64,000 nucleotides of DNA from contig NZ_JAUSVL010000001.1 of assembly GCF_030814695.1 (NCBI RefSeq), forward strand, positions 2,454,227 to 2,518,226, in the 5' to 3' direction. Under the pieces are notes generated by a model, which made no database searches, had not been told where the DNA came from, and saw nothing but the letters and a program-made list of their open reading frames with translations. Source of the stretch: Oligosphaera ethanolica. GTDB lineage: Bacteria > Verrucomicrobiota > Lentisphaeria > Oligosphaerales > Oligosphaeraceae. Shown one piece after another: positions 18,211-26,305 of this stretch. A program made the position numbers and the translations under genes. The first letter of the stretch is position 1, and each line of letters begins with the position of its first letter.

Positions 18211-18693
18211 TCAGCGCGCAGCGTGGCTTTGCCAGCGCGTTTGGCGCAGCGCTTCGTAGAGGGCGATGGATACCGCGTTGGCCAAATTATGACTGCGGGC
18301 GTGTTCGCCTGGCATTGGAATGGTGTAGAGCTGGTCGGCGTAGCGCTCGTACAAGGCATGGGGCAGGCCGTGCCCTTCGTTACCGAAGATGAGCCAGTCG
18401 CCTTCCGCAAAAGTCTGGTCGTAGATGCTCTGGCTGGTCTTGGTGCTGCAGAAAAAAAGCCGGGTGGGGTGGCCATTGCGCTGAAGGAAGTCCTCCCAGT
18501 CGTCGTAGAGATGCCAATGCAAATGGGGCCAGTAGTCCAGGCCCGCGCGGCGTAAGTGGGCTTCGTCCAGCGAAAACCCCAGGGGCTTGATCAGGTGCAA
18601 GGCCGCGTCTGTGCAGACGCATAGCCGGCCGATGGTGCCGGTGTTCTGAGGTATCTCCGGAGCAACCAGGACGATGTTGTAGCAGGGCTTCAT
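18211..18693 (-). CDS. trmL: tRNA (cytidine/uridine-34-2'-O)-methyltransferase TrmL
   Basis: A SPOUT-class methyltransferase of about 160 residues. The opening YNIVLVAPEIPQNTGTIGRLC is the TrmL signature, followed by KPLGF, LIFGNEGHGLP (SAM-binding knot) and IPMPGEHARSHNLANAVSIALYEALRQ (motif 3). It methylates the 2'-OH of the wobble nucleotide in tRNA-Leu isoacceptors. The start is placed at the second of two adjacent ATGs (18696/18693), which gives the usual family length. A longer frame to 18747 would add an unconserved hydrophobic leader. No strong ribosome site is seen. Confidence 0.88.
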   Translation of the reverse strand: MKPCYNIVLVAPEIPQNTGTIGRLCVCTDAALHLIKPLGFSLDEAHLRRAGLDYWPHLHWHLYDDWEDFLQRNGHPTRLFFCSTKTSQSIYDQTFAEGDWLIFGNEGHGLPHALYERYADQLYTIPMPGEHARSHNLANAVSIALYEALRQTRWQSHAAR

Positions 18694-18761
18694 CATGAGC
18701 AGCAAAAAAGGGCGGACAAAACCTGGCAGAGAAAAAGGACTCGGCATGAAGAACGCTGGAT

Positions 18762-18791
18762 AAAAAAAACAACCCGTGACGAATCACGGGC
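18762..18791 (-). terminator. Rho-independent terminator after the RRM protein gene
   Basis: Perfect 7-bp stem CCCGTGA/TCACGGG (18773-18790) with a 4-base loop. On the minus strand it is followed by a run of eight T (18769-18762). It separates the RRM gene from trmL. Confidence 0.88.
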
Positions 18792-18921
18792 TGTCTTTGA
18801 CGCTAGTTGCGCAGTTTTCGGGTAGCTCGTCTTGCAGGCTGCTGGCAGCCTACGCGCAAGTCACTCATTAACACCGGTACAAACTAGTGTCGAGAACCAT
18901 ACAGTTCCCAGGAGTGGTAAC

Positions 18922-19239
18922 TTAGTAGCGTTTGCTACCGAAGTCGCCACGGGGACGGCCGCCACCGAAACCGCCACCACCAGTGCGGGGCTCGCGGGGT
19001 TTGGCTTCGTTGACCGTCAGGGTGCGGCCCATCTGCTCTTTGCCATTGAGCGCTTCGATGGCAGCCTGGGCTTCGTTGTCATCAGCCATTTCCACAAAAC
19101 CGAAGCCCTTGCTCCGGCCAGTTTCACGATCGCTGATCACACGAGCACTGTCGACCTTGCCGAATTGGGCAAAGATACTTTCCAGTTCTGCATCATTCAC
19201 GCCGTAGCTCAGATTCCCGACATACAAATTCTTGGCCAT
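18922..19239 (-). CDS. Single-RRM RNA-binding protein
   Basis: A 105-residue protein with one RNA-recognition motif: RNP2 LYVGNLSY at the N-terminus and RNP1 KGFGFVEM in the middle. A short Gly/Arg-rich tail follows (GGGGFGGGRPRGDFG). This is the architecture of the cold-inducible Rbp family of cyanobacteria and other bacteria, which bind and stabilise RNA. The ATG at 19239 is preceded by GGTGGAG about 7 bases upstream, which decides it over an in-frame ATG four codons earlier. Monocistronic: it has its own terminator and a long upstream non-coding region, where a regulated 5' leader is possible but not shown. Confidence 0.93.
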   Translation of the reverse strand: MAKNLYVGNLSYGVNDAELESIFAQFGKVDSARVISDRETGRSKGFGFVEMADDNEAQAAIEALNGKEQMGRTLTVNEAKPREPRTGGGGFGGGRPRGDFGSKRY

Positions 19240-19653
19240 TTCAATCTCCACCTACATACATAAGGCATTTGGATCCTTTTTTTTACTTTCTGGATCACAA
19301 TTTTAGAAAGGGGTCAATCTACGTCTGACCCATTAACCGTGCTTATTCTACCTCTGAAAAAAAGGCCTGTGCAGTAAGAACTTACAAAAGGCACTCGCTA
19401 ACAGAGGCGAAACAAGCGACAGTTAAACTACAGCCGCAAGAATACAATACAAACGATTTTGCCCAAAAAAATTTTTGGACCCGGGAACCCGTGCGTAAAT
19501 ATGGTCAAATAAAGGACAAAGAACAGGCTTGACGCGTTGTCATCGGTCAGCAATGCTCTTCACATAGCATGCGGCAATCGCCGGCCATGAATTGATTGGT
19601 AACCATGCACAAGATCATTGCCGAGGTTTTGAGCACCGCAGGTGCGCCCTAAG
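19240..19653. other. Upstream region of the RRM gene, no gene seen
   Basis: AT-richer than the surroundings (about 19250-19500) with poly-A and poly-T tracts. It probably contains the promoter and 5' leader of the minus-strand RRM gene. I cannot place -35/-10 boxes with confidence. Confidence 0.4.
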
Positions 19654-19950
19654 ATAGCCCAGGGCAAGCGCCCGCAGGGCGCGTCGCCCTGGGTAAGGTG
19701 CCCCATCCCAAAAGAGCCCTGAAGGGGCGGCCTAAAAGACCTGTGACGAAAGGCCACTGCGCAAAATTGCCGCAGCAATCAATGAGTTCCATTGCCTCTT
19801 TGGCTCCAGTCAGCTTCGCCGACTGAAGCAAAAGAGGCTGAGGAACACGGACCAATATGGCGCGCTACCCAGGGCGGCGCGCGCCTTCGGCGCCGCTTGC
19901 CCTGGGCTGGTATGCTTCGCGCTTTCAGCGCTTCTGCCGCTTCGCGGCGG
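19654..19950 (-). repeat. Composite GAA-triloop hairpin element, copy 2 (inverted orientation)
   Basis: Reverse-orientation copy. The core at 19784-19950 contains the long stem GCCTCTTTGGC/GCAAAAGAGGC (one mismatch pair), the CCCAGGGC/GCCCTGGG frame enclosing a GCGCC-GAA-GGCGC hairpin (minus-strand reading), and the terminal GCGCT-GAA-AGCGC and GCCGC-GAA-GCGGC hairpins. The flank to 19654 is homologous to the flank of the copy at 31.3 kb (shared TTGCTG, TTTTGC, TTAGG, CAGGGCTC blocks), so the element spans about 300 bp. Confidence 0.72.
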
Positions 19951-20274
19951 AAATGCACGACGAGAAAAGGCTGCTTGGTTGAAACAACAAGTGCCAAGGA
20001 TACCGTTAAATGCAGAGCATCGGTTTCATAGGAGTGATTGATAACGGATGCACGGCATGCTTCTCGCTGGCGCGAGGGACGCGACGTGCCGTGCGGATGT
20101 GGCGCCCTGGCGGCGCCGCCCCGGGGCGACGCCCGCACCACGGCCGAGAGACGGGCGCGGGAGGGGACAGGTCGGGAACGTCAGCGTGGGGCTGTTCGGG
20201 TGTCGTGTGAGGAGCTAACCTCTCGTGACGGTGCGGGCGGGACGCCCGCACCACGGCCGAGAGACGGGCGCGCC
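19951..20274. repeat. Repeat-rich spacer downstream of nagA
   Basis: No credible gene. A 32-bp direct repeat beginning GACGCCCGCACCACGG occurs at 20128-20159 and 20241-20272. At about 20026-20042 there is an inverted copy of a motif (ATCACTCCTATGAAACC) also found at 7625. Very GC-rich. Confidence 0.55.
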
Positions 20275-21513
20275 TTACGACGCGTTAATCTGGCGAGTCT
20301 TTTTTGGAGGCGCAAGGCGCGCAGGCCCCTCTGTAGCCTCACGGCATGCCGTGAGGCACGGCATGCCGTGAGGCCAGCGTAGAGTACCGCCGACCCAGGT
20401 TTGGGCTGGGTTGAGGTCGTGGTCGAGGACGGCCAGGTCGGCGTGGAAGCCGGGGGCGATTTTGCCGATGCCGGTGATATTGAGTGATCGCGCCTGGTTC
20501 CAGGCGCAGGTCTTGACCAGCTGGCTGAGGGGCAGGCCGGTGAGGGCGCGGACGCGTTTGAGGCCTTCGTGGAAGAGGAGGGTGCTGCCGGCGACCTGCC
20601 CGGTTTTGAGGCGGGCGCAGCCATTGCTGACGACCACGGGCAGGCCGCCGAGGCTGTAATCGCCGTCGGGCATGCCGGCGGCGCGCATGGAGTCGGTTAT
20701 GAGCATGATCTGGTCGCAGCCTTTGACCATGAACAGCAGCTGGATCATTTCGGGGCAGAGGTGGACGCCGTCGCAGATGAGTTCGACAAAGACGTCGCGA
20801 TGAAGCAGGCCGCCGCCGACGAGACCGAATTTGAGGTGATGCAGTGGCGTCATGACATTGCAGAAGTGGGTCATGTGCTTGAGGCCCAGGAAGCAGGATT
20901 GCTTGAAGAGTTCGTAGCTGGCCAGCGAATGGGCGCAGGACGGCATGACGCCCAGCTCGACAAGGTCGCGCACAAAGCTGCACTGCGGGTCGAGCTCCAG
21001 CGAATAGGACAGTTTGGCGACCGGATAGAGCGCGTGCAGGCGTCGTACCAGGGCGATGTCGGGCGCCTGCAGGTAGGCTGGGTTCTGCGCCCCGGCGCCC
21101 TCGGCCGCAAAAAAGGGCCCTTCGAGGTGGATGGCGGGAATGACGGCGCCGTCGGGATCCGCGCTCATATAGTCCTTGGCGGCCTGGAGAGAACGGGCTA
21201 GTTCCTCTTCGGGCAGGGTGAGGGTCGTGCCCAGGAACGACGTGACGCCCTGGCTGAGCTTGTGCCGGGCGATGCCGCGGACGGCGGCGGGCGTACCGTC
21301 GCAGAAATCGTGCCCGTCGCAGCCGTGGGTATGGATGTCGAAAAAGCCCGGCAGGAGATAGTGTCCGGCGAGGTCAATGACCTGGTCGGCGGCGGGCAGG
21401 GCGTCGCCGGGATTGAACAGTGCGGCGATGCGCGCGCCGTCAAGCAGCACGGCGGTATCGGCGCAATCGACGTCCGGCGAGATCACGTGGGCATTGACGA
21501 AGAGAGTTTTCAT
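20275..21513 (-). CDS. nagA: N-acetylglucosamine-6-phosphate deacetylase
   Basis: About 412 residues of the amidohydrolase fold. It converts GlcNAc-6-phosphate to glucosamine-6-phosphate and acetate. Visible features: HTHG metal motif (residues 61-64), HLEGPFF with the metal-binding Glu, the CAHS and HFCNVM His blocks, CDGVHL, and LITDSMRAAG with the catalytic Asp. It lies 16 bases downstream of nagB, forming a nagBA unit. The ATG at 21513 is taken; an in-frame GTG at 21522 is possible. The last 30 or so residues (after VGGTLRW) are encoded by a palindromic repeat (20336-20374), so the C-terminus appears extended by a repeat insertion. Confidence 0.93.
   Translation of the reverse strand: MKTLFVNAHVISPDVDCADTAVLLDGARIAALFNPGDALPAADQVIDLAGHYLLPGFFDIHTHGCDGHDFCDGTPAAVRGIARHKLSQGVTSFLGTTLTLPEEELARSLQAAKDYMSADPDGAVIPAIHLEGPFFAAEGAGAQNPAYLQAPDIALVRRLHALYPVAKLSYSLELDPQCSFVRDLVELGVMPSCAHSLASYELFKQSCFLGLKHMTHFCNVMTPLHHLKFGLVGGGLLHRDVFVELICDGVHLCPEMIQLLFMVKGCDQIMLITDSMRAAGMPDGDYSLGGLPVVVSNGCARLKTGQVAGSTLLFHEGLKRVRALTGLPLSQLVKTCAWNQARSLNITGIGKIAPGFHADLAVLDHDLNPAQTWVGGTLRWPHGMPCLTACREATEGPARLAPPKKTRQINAS
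20336..20374. repeat. Double CACGGCATGCCGTG palindrome inside the 3' end of nagA
   Basis: Two overlapping copies of a CTCACGGCATGCCGTGAGG-type palindrome. The same core (CCTCACGG...CCGTGAGG) recurs in each unit of the tandem array at 46.5-47.4 kb. Confidence 0.75.
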
Positions 21514-21529
21514 GATCGGCACCGCTGTT

Positions 21530-22309
21530 TCAGAGAGTCGCTATGCTGTCTTTGGTGTAGACGATCTGGGAATTGGGGTGTTTGAGGAGGAACGACGCGG
21601 GCAGTTCCGGCGTGACGCGGCCGGATTTGATCACGCTCAGCGGCCGTTCCTGTTCCTCGAAGCAGGCCAGCAGCAGAATCTGTTTGGCGGCGAGGATGCT
21701 CTTCATGCCCATGGTGATGGCCTTGGTGGGGACCATGGACGGATCGTTGTCGGCGGTGAGGCGGGCGTTGGTGGCGATGGTGAGCGGTTCCAGGGCGATG
21801 ACGCGGCTGGGCAGCGCGGCGAAGTCGTCAGCGGTGATGATTTTTTCGCTCATGGGCTCGTTGAAAGCGATATGGCCATTGAAGCCGATGCCAAGCAGCT
21901 GCAAATCCAGGCCGCCATGGCGGGCAATCAAGTCGTCGTAGCTGGCGGCGTTTTGTGCCGGGGGAAAGAATGCCCGGGCGTGGTCAAAGTGGCGTGCGGG
22001 CTGGAATTTAGAGAACAGCTTCTCGTCCATGTATTTCCGGTAGCTCAGCGGGTGTTTTGGGGGCACTTCGCGGCCATCGGCGGTGGCGTATTCATCGAGG
22101 TTGCAGGTCATGAGGCCGCTGAGGTCGGTGTTGTGGTCATTGAACATTGCGGCGAGGAGCTCATAGAGCCTGATCATGGTATTGCCGGTGGCGAGGCCCA
22201 GCAGACAGGTGTTTTTCTGCCGGAGGCACTCGCAGGTCTTGTTGAAGATCAGCTCGGCGCCGAGTTTGCTCATCTCTTCATAATTTCTGACAGCGGTCCA
22301 GGTGGTCAT
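21530..22309 (-). CDS. nagB: Glucosamine-6-phosphate deaminase
   Basis: A 259-residue NagB/6-phosphogluconolactonase-fold enzyme that converts glucosamine-6-phosphate to fructose-6-phosphate and ammonia. Motifs: LGLATGNTM (phosphate loop), CNLDEY (catalytic Asp) and LGIGFNGHIAFNEP (catalytic His, Glu), then TMGMKSIL. The ATG at 22309 has CAGGAG 7 bases upstream and gives the usual family length, which excludes the longer upstream frame. First gene of nagBA. Together the two enzymes feed aminosugars into glycolysis. Confidence 0.95.
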   Translation of the reverse strand: MTTWTAVRNYEEMSKLGAELIFNKTCECLRQKNTCLLGLATGNTMIRLYELLAAMFNDHNTDLSGLMTCNLDEYATADGREVPPKHPLSYRKYMDEKLFSKFQPARHFDHARAFFPPAQNAASYDDLIARHGGLDLQLLGIGFNGHIAFNEPMSEKIITADDFAALPSRVIALEPLTIATNARLTADNDPSMVPTKAITMGMKSILAAKQILLLACFEEQERPLSVIKSGRVTPELPASFLLKHPNSQIVYTKDSIATL

Positions 22310-22479
22310 GGCGTACTCCTGCGAGGATATCCGGCAAGGCCGCCGGACGGGCTGGGCACAGTGCATTGGCAACGGCCTTTGGGCGCGCCGCGCACAAGAA
22401 GCTATCCGAATTGCCGGGGAATGCAAGCGTGGTCAGCCCAAAATGCCGCGCCTGGGTAACCGGTCAGCGATTGATAATG

Positions 22480-22720
22480 GCCGGTCTCAGAGGACGACTG
22501 GGACTATGGGGACGACTTGGCGACTGCGCGCACTGTGGCGAGGACTCACGGACTCATGAGGCATGGTCCCATGGATTGGACCGTGAGGACTTTCTGGACC
22601 ATGGGGAAGGACGCCTTGGACACCGGGGACCGGTTGTGGACTGCATAGACGCCGTGGACTGACCGGCGGTGTCCATAGTGTCCATGGTGTCCATAAAAAC
22701 GCCCAGTGTCCCGCCAGTCA
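22480..22720 (+). repeat. Degenerate 9-base-period GGAC array with inverted GTGTCCAT partner
   Basis: From about 22490 GGAC or GGACT recurs at multiples of about 9 bases (for example GAGGACGAC, TGGGACTAT, GGGGACGAC, then TTGGACACC, GTTGTGGAC, GCCGTGGAC). It is followed at about 22670-22695 by the inverted 9-mers GTGTCCATA, GTGTCCATG, GTGTCCATA. No gene in the 552-bp gap between divergent nagB and the propeller gene; the rest (to 22861) shows nothing else recognisable. Confidence 0.6.
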
Positions 22721-22861
22721 AGAGGCGGCACTGGCAGCCGGCTATTCTCAATCACTGACCGATTACGCGCCTGGCGTGGCAACGGAAGTATAGTAGGCGG
22801 ACCGTACTGGCCATAGCATCATGGCCGGCAGCAACCAAAACTCAATCACGAGGTGCGGAAG

Positions 22862-24235
22862 ATGATTCGTGAACTTTGCAGCTTCACCATCGGCGAGGAA
22901 TTTGCGCAAATGCGGTCCATACCGGTTGCCATGGGCGCCGGTCGCGAGGGCGCGACGTTGTTTGTGCATTCGCAGAACCCCAACATCGATCCATGGTCCG
23001 AAGCTTTTAATTACGCGCGCGATACCCTCAAGATGACTCTGATCAGCGACAGTGGCAAGGTGCTCTGGCGCCGCGACCTGGGCTGGGGGTTGGTACCGGG
23101 CATCTGGTACTCGCCGGTGCTGTCATTTGACCTCGATGGCGACGGCGTGGACGAAATCTGGTACGTCGGCAACACCCGCCCGAATCTGCCGTTGACGACC
23201 TACTACCGCGTGCTGGAGCGCATCGACCCGCGCAGCGGCGAGGTCACCGGCCAGTGGCCTTGGCCGCCGTACCCGCGCAATGAAAGCATGAGCCACACCT
23301 ACCGCTACACCCTCGCGGCGGGTTACAGCCACGGCGAGCCCGTGCTCATCACCGCCCAGGGCACCTACCACGACATGCACCTCCAGGGATATCAAGCTGG
23401 CATGAACAAACGCTGGGAGATTCTCATCCCCGGCGATGCGCCCGGCGCCCGCGCCAGCCACGTCTTCCCCATCCTCGACATGAATGACGACGGCGTCGAC
23501 GAGATCTTCTGGGGCGAACGCATCCTCAGCGTCGACGACGGCCACGAGCTGTTCTGTTGTGACCGCGACCGCTTCAATGCCCACTCGGACATCGTCGTGC
23601 CCTTCATTGATCCGGCCGACGGCCGGAAGTACATCTACACTTGCCGGGAAGGCGGCGGGGCGCCGCGCGTGGTCGCCTACGATTTCAACGGCAACATCAT
23701 CTGGAGCGCGGTGGAAGCCGGCCACATGCACAAAGGCTGGGTCGCCAACATCGGCGAAAACCGCCGGCGCATTGCCATGGCTATGAGTCTGGCCTTGGAC
23801 GCCAAGGGCGGCGATATTCACAAGAGCACGCCAATTCTCTATTACTATGACGCCGTCAGCGGCAAGCCCGTCGATTTCACCATGCCCTTCCCAGGCTGCC
23901 ATCTCATGCCCATTGATTTCACCGGCGACGGCTATCACGAATTCTTCGGCACCGGCGGCGACGCCCTCGGCAAGTGCTACGACCGCTTTGGTAAATGCCT
24001 GGCGACACTTCACGGCGAGGACAAAGCGCAGGTGGTCCGCTCCGGCAAGATCCTCGACCGCCCAGGGCAGCAGCTGATGCTCGCCTACGGCAAGGAGGGC
24101 GTCGTCCGCATCTGGGGCGACGACGCAGCTACTGGCGAGGACGATCCGCTCTGCAAACGCTACCACCGCTTCATGCAGCACATGATGGCATCCGGCTATA
24201 ACCACATCAACAGCGTCCAATCCTGCGGGATGTGA
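22862..24235 (+). CDS. Rhamnogalacturonan-lyase-like (PL11-type) beta-propeller protein
   Basis: A 457-residue protein. Calcium-loop-like repeats FDLDGDGVDEIWYVG, DMNDDGVDEIFWGER and DFTGDGYHEFFGTG mark propeller blades of the FG-GAP/VCBS or rhamnogalacturonan lyase family 11 type, and SGKVLWRRDLGWG near the start resembles PL11 proteins. No signal peptide is visible, which argues against a classical secreted lyase, so it may be an intracellular enzyme or a binding protein. The ATG at 22862 is chosen because GAGG lies 8 bases upstream (22850-22853), better than the GTG at 22853. A terminator follows. Function is inferred from weak similarity only. Confidence 0.72.
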   Translation: MIRELCSFTIGEEFAQMRSIPVAMGAGREGATLFVHSQNPNIDPWSEAFNYARDTLKMTLISDSGKVLWRRDLGWGLVPGIWYSPVLSFDLDGDGVDEIWYVGNTRPNLPLTTYYRVLERIDPRSGEVTGQWPWPPYPRNESMSHTYRYTLAAGYSHGEPVLITAQGTYHDMHLQGYQAGMNKRWEILIPGDAPGARASHVFPILDMNDDGVDEIFWGERILSVDDGHELFCCDRDRFNAHSDIVVPFIDPADGRKYIYTCREGGGAPRVVAYDFNGNIIWSAVEAGHMHKGWVANIGENRRRIAMAMSLALDAKGGDIHKSTPILYYYDAVSGKPVDFTMPFPGCHLMPIDFTGDGYHEFFGTGGDALGKCYDRFGKCLATLHGEDKAQVVRSGKILDRPGQQLMLAYGKEGVVRIWGDDAATGEDDPLCKRYHRFMQHMMASGYNHINSVQSCGM

Positions 24236-24298
24236 CGCATCGCCCGCTCTGCGGCAATGGCTTGATCACGCCCATTGCCCCAATCAGCCTTGTCAACG

Positions 24299-24336
24299 GC
24301 TCCCAGCGCGCCAACTCCGCGTTGGGGGCTTTTTTT
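24299..24336 (+). terminator. Rho-independent terminator after the propeller gene
   Basis: GC-rich stem GCTCCCAGCGCG (24299-24310) with CGCGTTGGGGGC (24318-24329, including G-T pairs) followed by seven T (24330-24336). It separates the propeller gene from the sigma-factor operon. Confidence 0.8.
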
Positions 24337-24442
24337 GTTGGCGGCGCCCGGCGGCGGCGCGGCGCTGATGTCCAGATGTTATTATAAAGCGAAATGCATC
24401 ATCGTTATCGCATCTGAACACACGCCATGGACGCCGCCGGGC

Positions 24443-25021
24443 ATGAACAGCGACAGCACAGACAAAGAGTTGATTGACGCGTATCTTGCTGGTGCCGACG
24501 AGGCGTTTGCGTTGCTTTACAACCGCTACAAACGCCAGGTGTACGGCTACTTGAAGAGCTTCGCACCAGGCGCCGATGCGGACGATCTTTTCCAACAGAC
24601 CTGGATTCGTGTCAGCAAGAAACTGCACCGCTACCACTGTGAGCAGAAGTTTCAGGCGTGGCTTTTTCGCCTGGCGCGAAACATTGCCCTGGATCATCTG
24701 CGAGCCGTCAAACGCAAGAGCCGTTATGAGATTCTGCCGGCCGGCGAGCAAGCGCCCGATGCAATTGACGATCGGGAAGAACCATGGCAGGCAATGAACG
24801 ATGAGGAAATGCGTGCGCAGCTGGCGAGGGCATTGGCACAGCTCAGTCCAAACCAGCGCGCGGTCTTTGCAATGCGACAGAAAAACGTCTCGTTCAAAAT
24901 CATCGCCGAAGAGCAGGGCTGCCCCATCGGCACCGTGCTGATGCGCATGCACTACGCGATGAAAAAGGTCCGCACCGCTTTGCAGCGGGACGGTGTCGAC
25001 GAGGAGCCAAGAGATGAATAA
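24443..25021 (+). CDS. ECF-type RNA polymerase sigma factor
   Basis: A 192-residue sigma-70 protein with only regions 2 and 4. Region 2 (about residues 20-90) includes DADDLFQQTWIRVSKKLHRY and FRAWLFRLARN-like sequence (here FQAWLFRLARNIALDHLR). Region 4 (about 125-180) includes LSPNQRAVFAMRQ, FKIIAEEQGCPIGTVLMRMHYAMKKVR. It directs polymerase to a small regulon, usually including its own operon. The ATG at 24443 starts MNSDSTDKEL; the upstream frame extension runs into the terminator and is rejected. It overlaps the anti-sigma gene by 8 bases. An AT-rich TATAAA-containing patch (24379-24389) could hold the promoter. Confidence 0.93.
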   Translation: MNSDSTDKELIDAYLAGADEAFALLYNRYKRQVYGYLKSFAPGADADDLFQQTWIRVSKKLHRYHCEQKFQAWLFRLARNIALDHLRAVKRKSRYEILPAGEQAPDAIDDREEPWQAMNDEEMRAQLARALAQLSPNQRAVFAMRQKNVSFKIIAEEQGCPIGTVLMRMHYAMKKVRTALQRDGVDEEPRDE

Positions 25022-25529
25022 AAACACCAAGACCTGTGATGACTACAGCGCCGAAATCGGCGCCGGCGCCGGCGTACTGTCCAAAGAGCTGATGGAGCAT
25101 TGCATGCAATGCCGCGACTGCCGGCAGGAACTGAAACGGCAGCTGGCCGCCGCAGATCACGACAGCCTCCCGGAGATACCTACGGGGCTGGATCTGCGAG
25201 TGCTGGCCGCCTGCCGCGAACCCCTGGATTGGTACTGGCAGCCGCGGCTCTTGCGCCCCTTGCTCTTTGCCGGCTGCGCCGCCGCCGCGCTGTGGATGAT
25301 GTCGCTCATGCTCGAAACCGCACCAGTGCCGGGTAACAACGGCCGCAGCGGCAAGACCGATCTCCTTGCCGGCGACTGGGATGGCAGGGGCATCATGGAA
25401 CAAATCGAGTGGATTGGCATGGCCATCGATCAAACCCGCACGGACATGGCCGGCGATTGGATCGACAATGATACCGCAATCAACGTGACCAACGAGGAAC
25501 AAGCAGAGGAAAGCAGGAGCCAACTATGA
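25014..25529 (+). CDS. Membrane anti-sigma factor with ZAS zinc motif
   Basis: A 171-residue protein. N-terminal zinc-binding anti-sigma motif H-x3-C-x2-C (His29, Cys33, Cys36), one transmembrane helix at about residues 83-101, and an extracytoplasmic C-terminal domain of about 70 residues. In the ZAS family the N-domain holds the ECF sigma factor at the membrane until a signal releases it. The start ATG lies inside the sigma gene end (GAGGAG at 25001-25006), so translation is coupled and stoichiometry kept. Its own stop overlaps the next start by 4 bases. Confidence 0.88.
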   Translation: MNKNTKTCDDYSAEIGAGAGVLSKELMEHCMQCRDCRQELKRQLAAADHDSLPEIPTGLDLRVLAACREPLDWYWQPRLLRPLLFAGCAAAALWMMSLMLETAPVPGNNGRSGKTDLLAGDWDGRGIMEQIEWIGMAIDQTRTDMAGDWIDNDTAINVTNEEQAEESRSQL

Positions 25530-26236
25530 AGATCAGTACCGCCAGTCTGAAAATCTGTGTCGCCGTTTGTGTGCTTGGATGCCTTACGCAGTCGGCCCCG
25601 GCACAGAATGCCGATGCGGGCATCGCCATGAAGGACTTGCGCGTGCTGCTCAAAGACGGTGACACGCCGCCGCACTTGGCCAGCGAATGGCTCGCATCTG
25701 CATCCCAGGACGACCGCAGCAAACTCCAGGACCTGATCCGCAACAACCCCGAAGAGGCCAAGGCCTTCCTCAAACAGAAACTCGACGAGCGCAAAGAACA
25801 GCGCCAGGCCGCGCAGAAGGCCATTTTCCAGGCCGCGCAAGCCGTCCGTCAATGCAAGAACGACGCCGACAAGCCCGCTCTGCAGGCCACCTTGCGCGAG
25901 CTATTGGCCGACGACTTCCGGCGCACATCCGACGACATCGCCGTGCGCATCCGCTCGCAGGAACAGAACCTCGACCAGGCCCGGCAGGAATACAAGCAGC
26001 GCGTCGACAACGCTGAGCAGATGATCAACGAGCGCATGGAAAAAATGCTCGTGCCCAAGGCCAACGGCGCTGGCAAGGGGCCACGCAAAGACATCAAGGG
26101 CCAGAACAAAGGCCAGAAGGGCGGCGCCAAAGGCCAGAACAAGGACGGCGCCAAGGGCCAGCGCAAGGGCGGCAAACAGCAGAAGGCCGCCGACGCCCCG
26201 GCAGTGCCCGCCGCTGATGACGAATTGGCCGACTGA
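25526..26236 (+). CDS. Exported protein with Lys/Gly-rich tail, in ECF sigma operon
   Basis: A 236-residue protein with a clear signal peptide (MKISTASLKI, hydrophobic core, cleavage near APAQ-N at about 27). Residues about 30-170 are charged and helical (many Gln, Arg, Glu, Asp), and the last third is a low-complexity run of KGQNKGQ-type repeats. The ATG overlaps the anti-sigma stop (ATGA), with AGGAG just upstream. No family recognised. By position it could be a periplasmic sensor feeding the anti-sigma factor, analogous to helical periplasmic regulators of other ECF systems, but that is inference. Confidence 0.82.
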   Translation: MKISTASLKICVAVCVLGCLTQSAPAQNADAGIAMKDLRVLLKDGDTPPHLASEWLASASQDDRSKLQDLIRNNPEEAKAFLKQKLDERKEQRQAAQKAIFQAAQAVRQCKNDADKPALQATLRELLADDFRRTSDDIAVRIRSQEQNLDQARQEYKQRVDNAEQMINERMEKMLVPKANGAGKGPRKDIKGQNKGQKGGAKGQNKDGAKGQRKGGKQQKAADAPAVPAADDELAD

Positions 26237-26305
26237 ACAAGGCAGAGCCGGCGTGGCTGATGGCCCGCCGGCATTTCTGGGTGACGCCAACGGGGAGCAA
26301 CGACT

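Noticed and set aside
24275..24442. Upstream extension of the ECF sigma factor
   Set aside because: It runs into the terminator of the preceding gene and adds unconserved residues.
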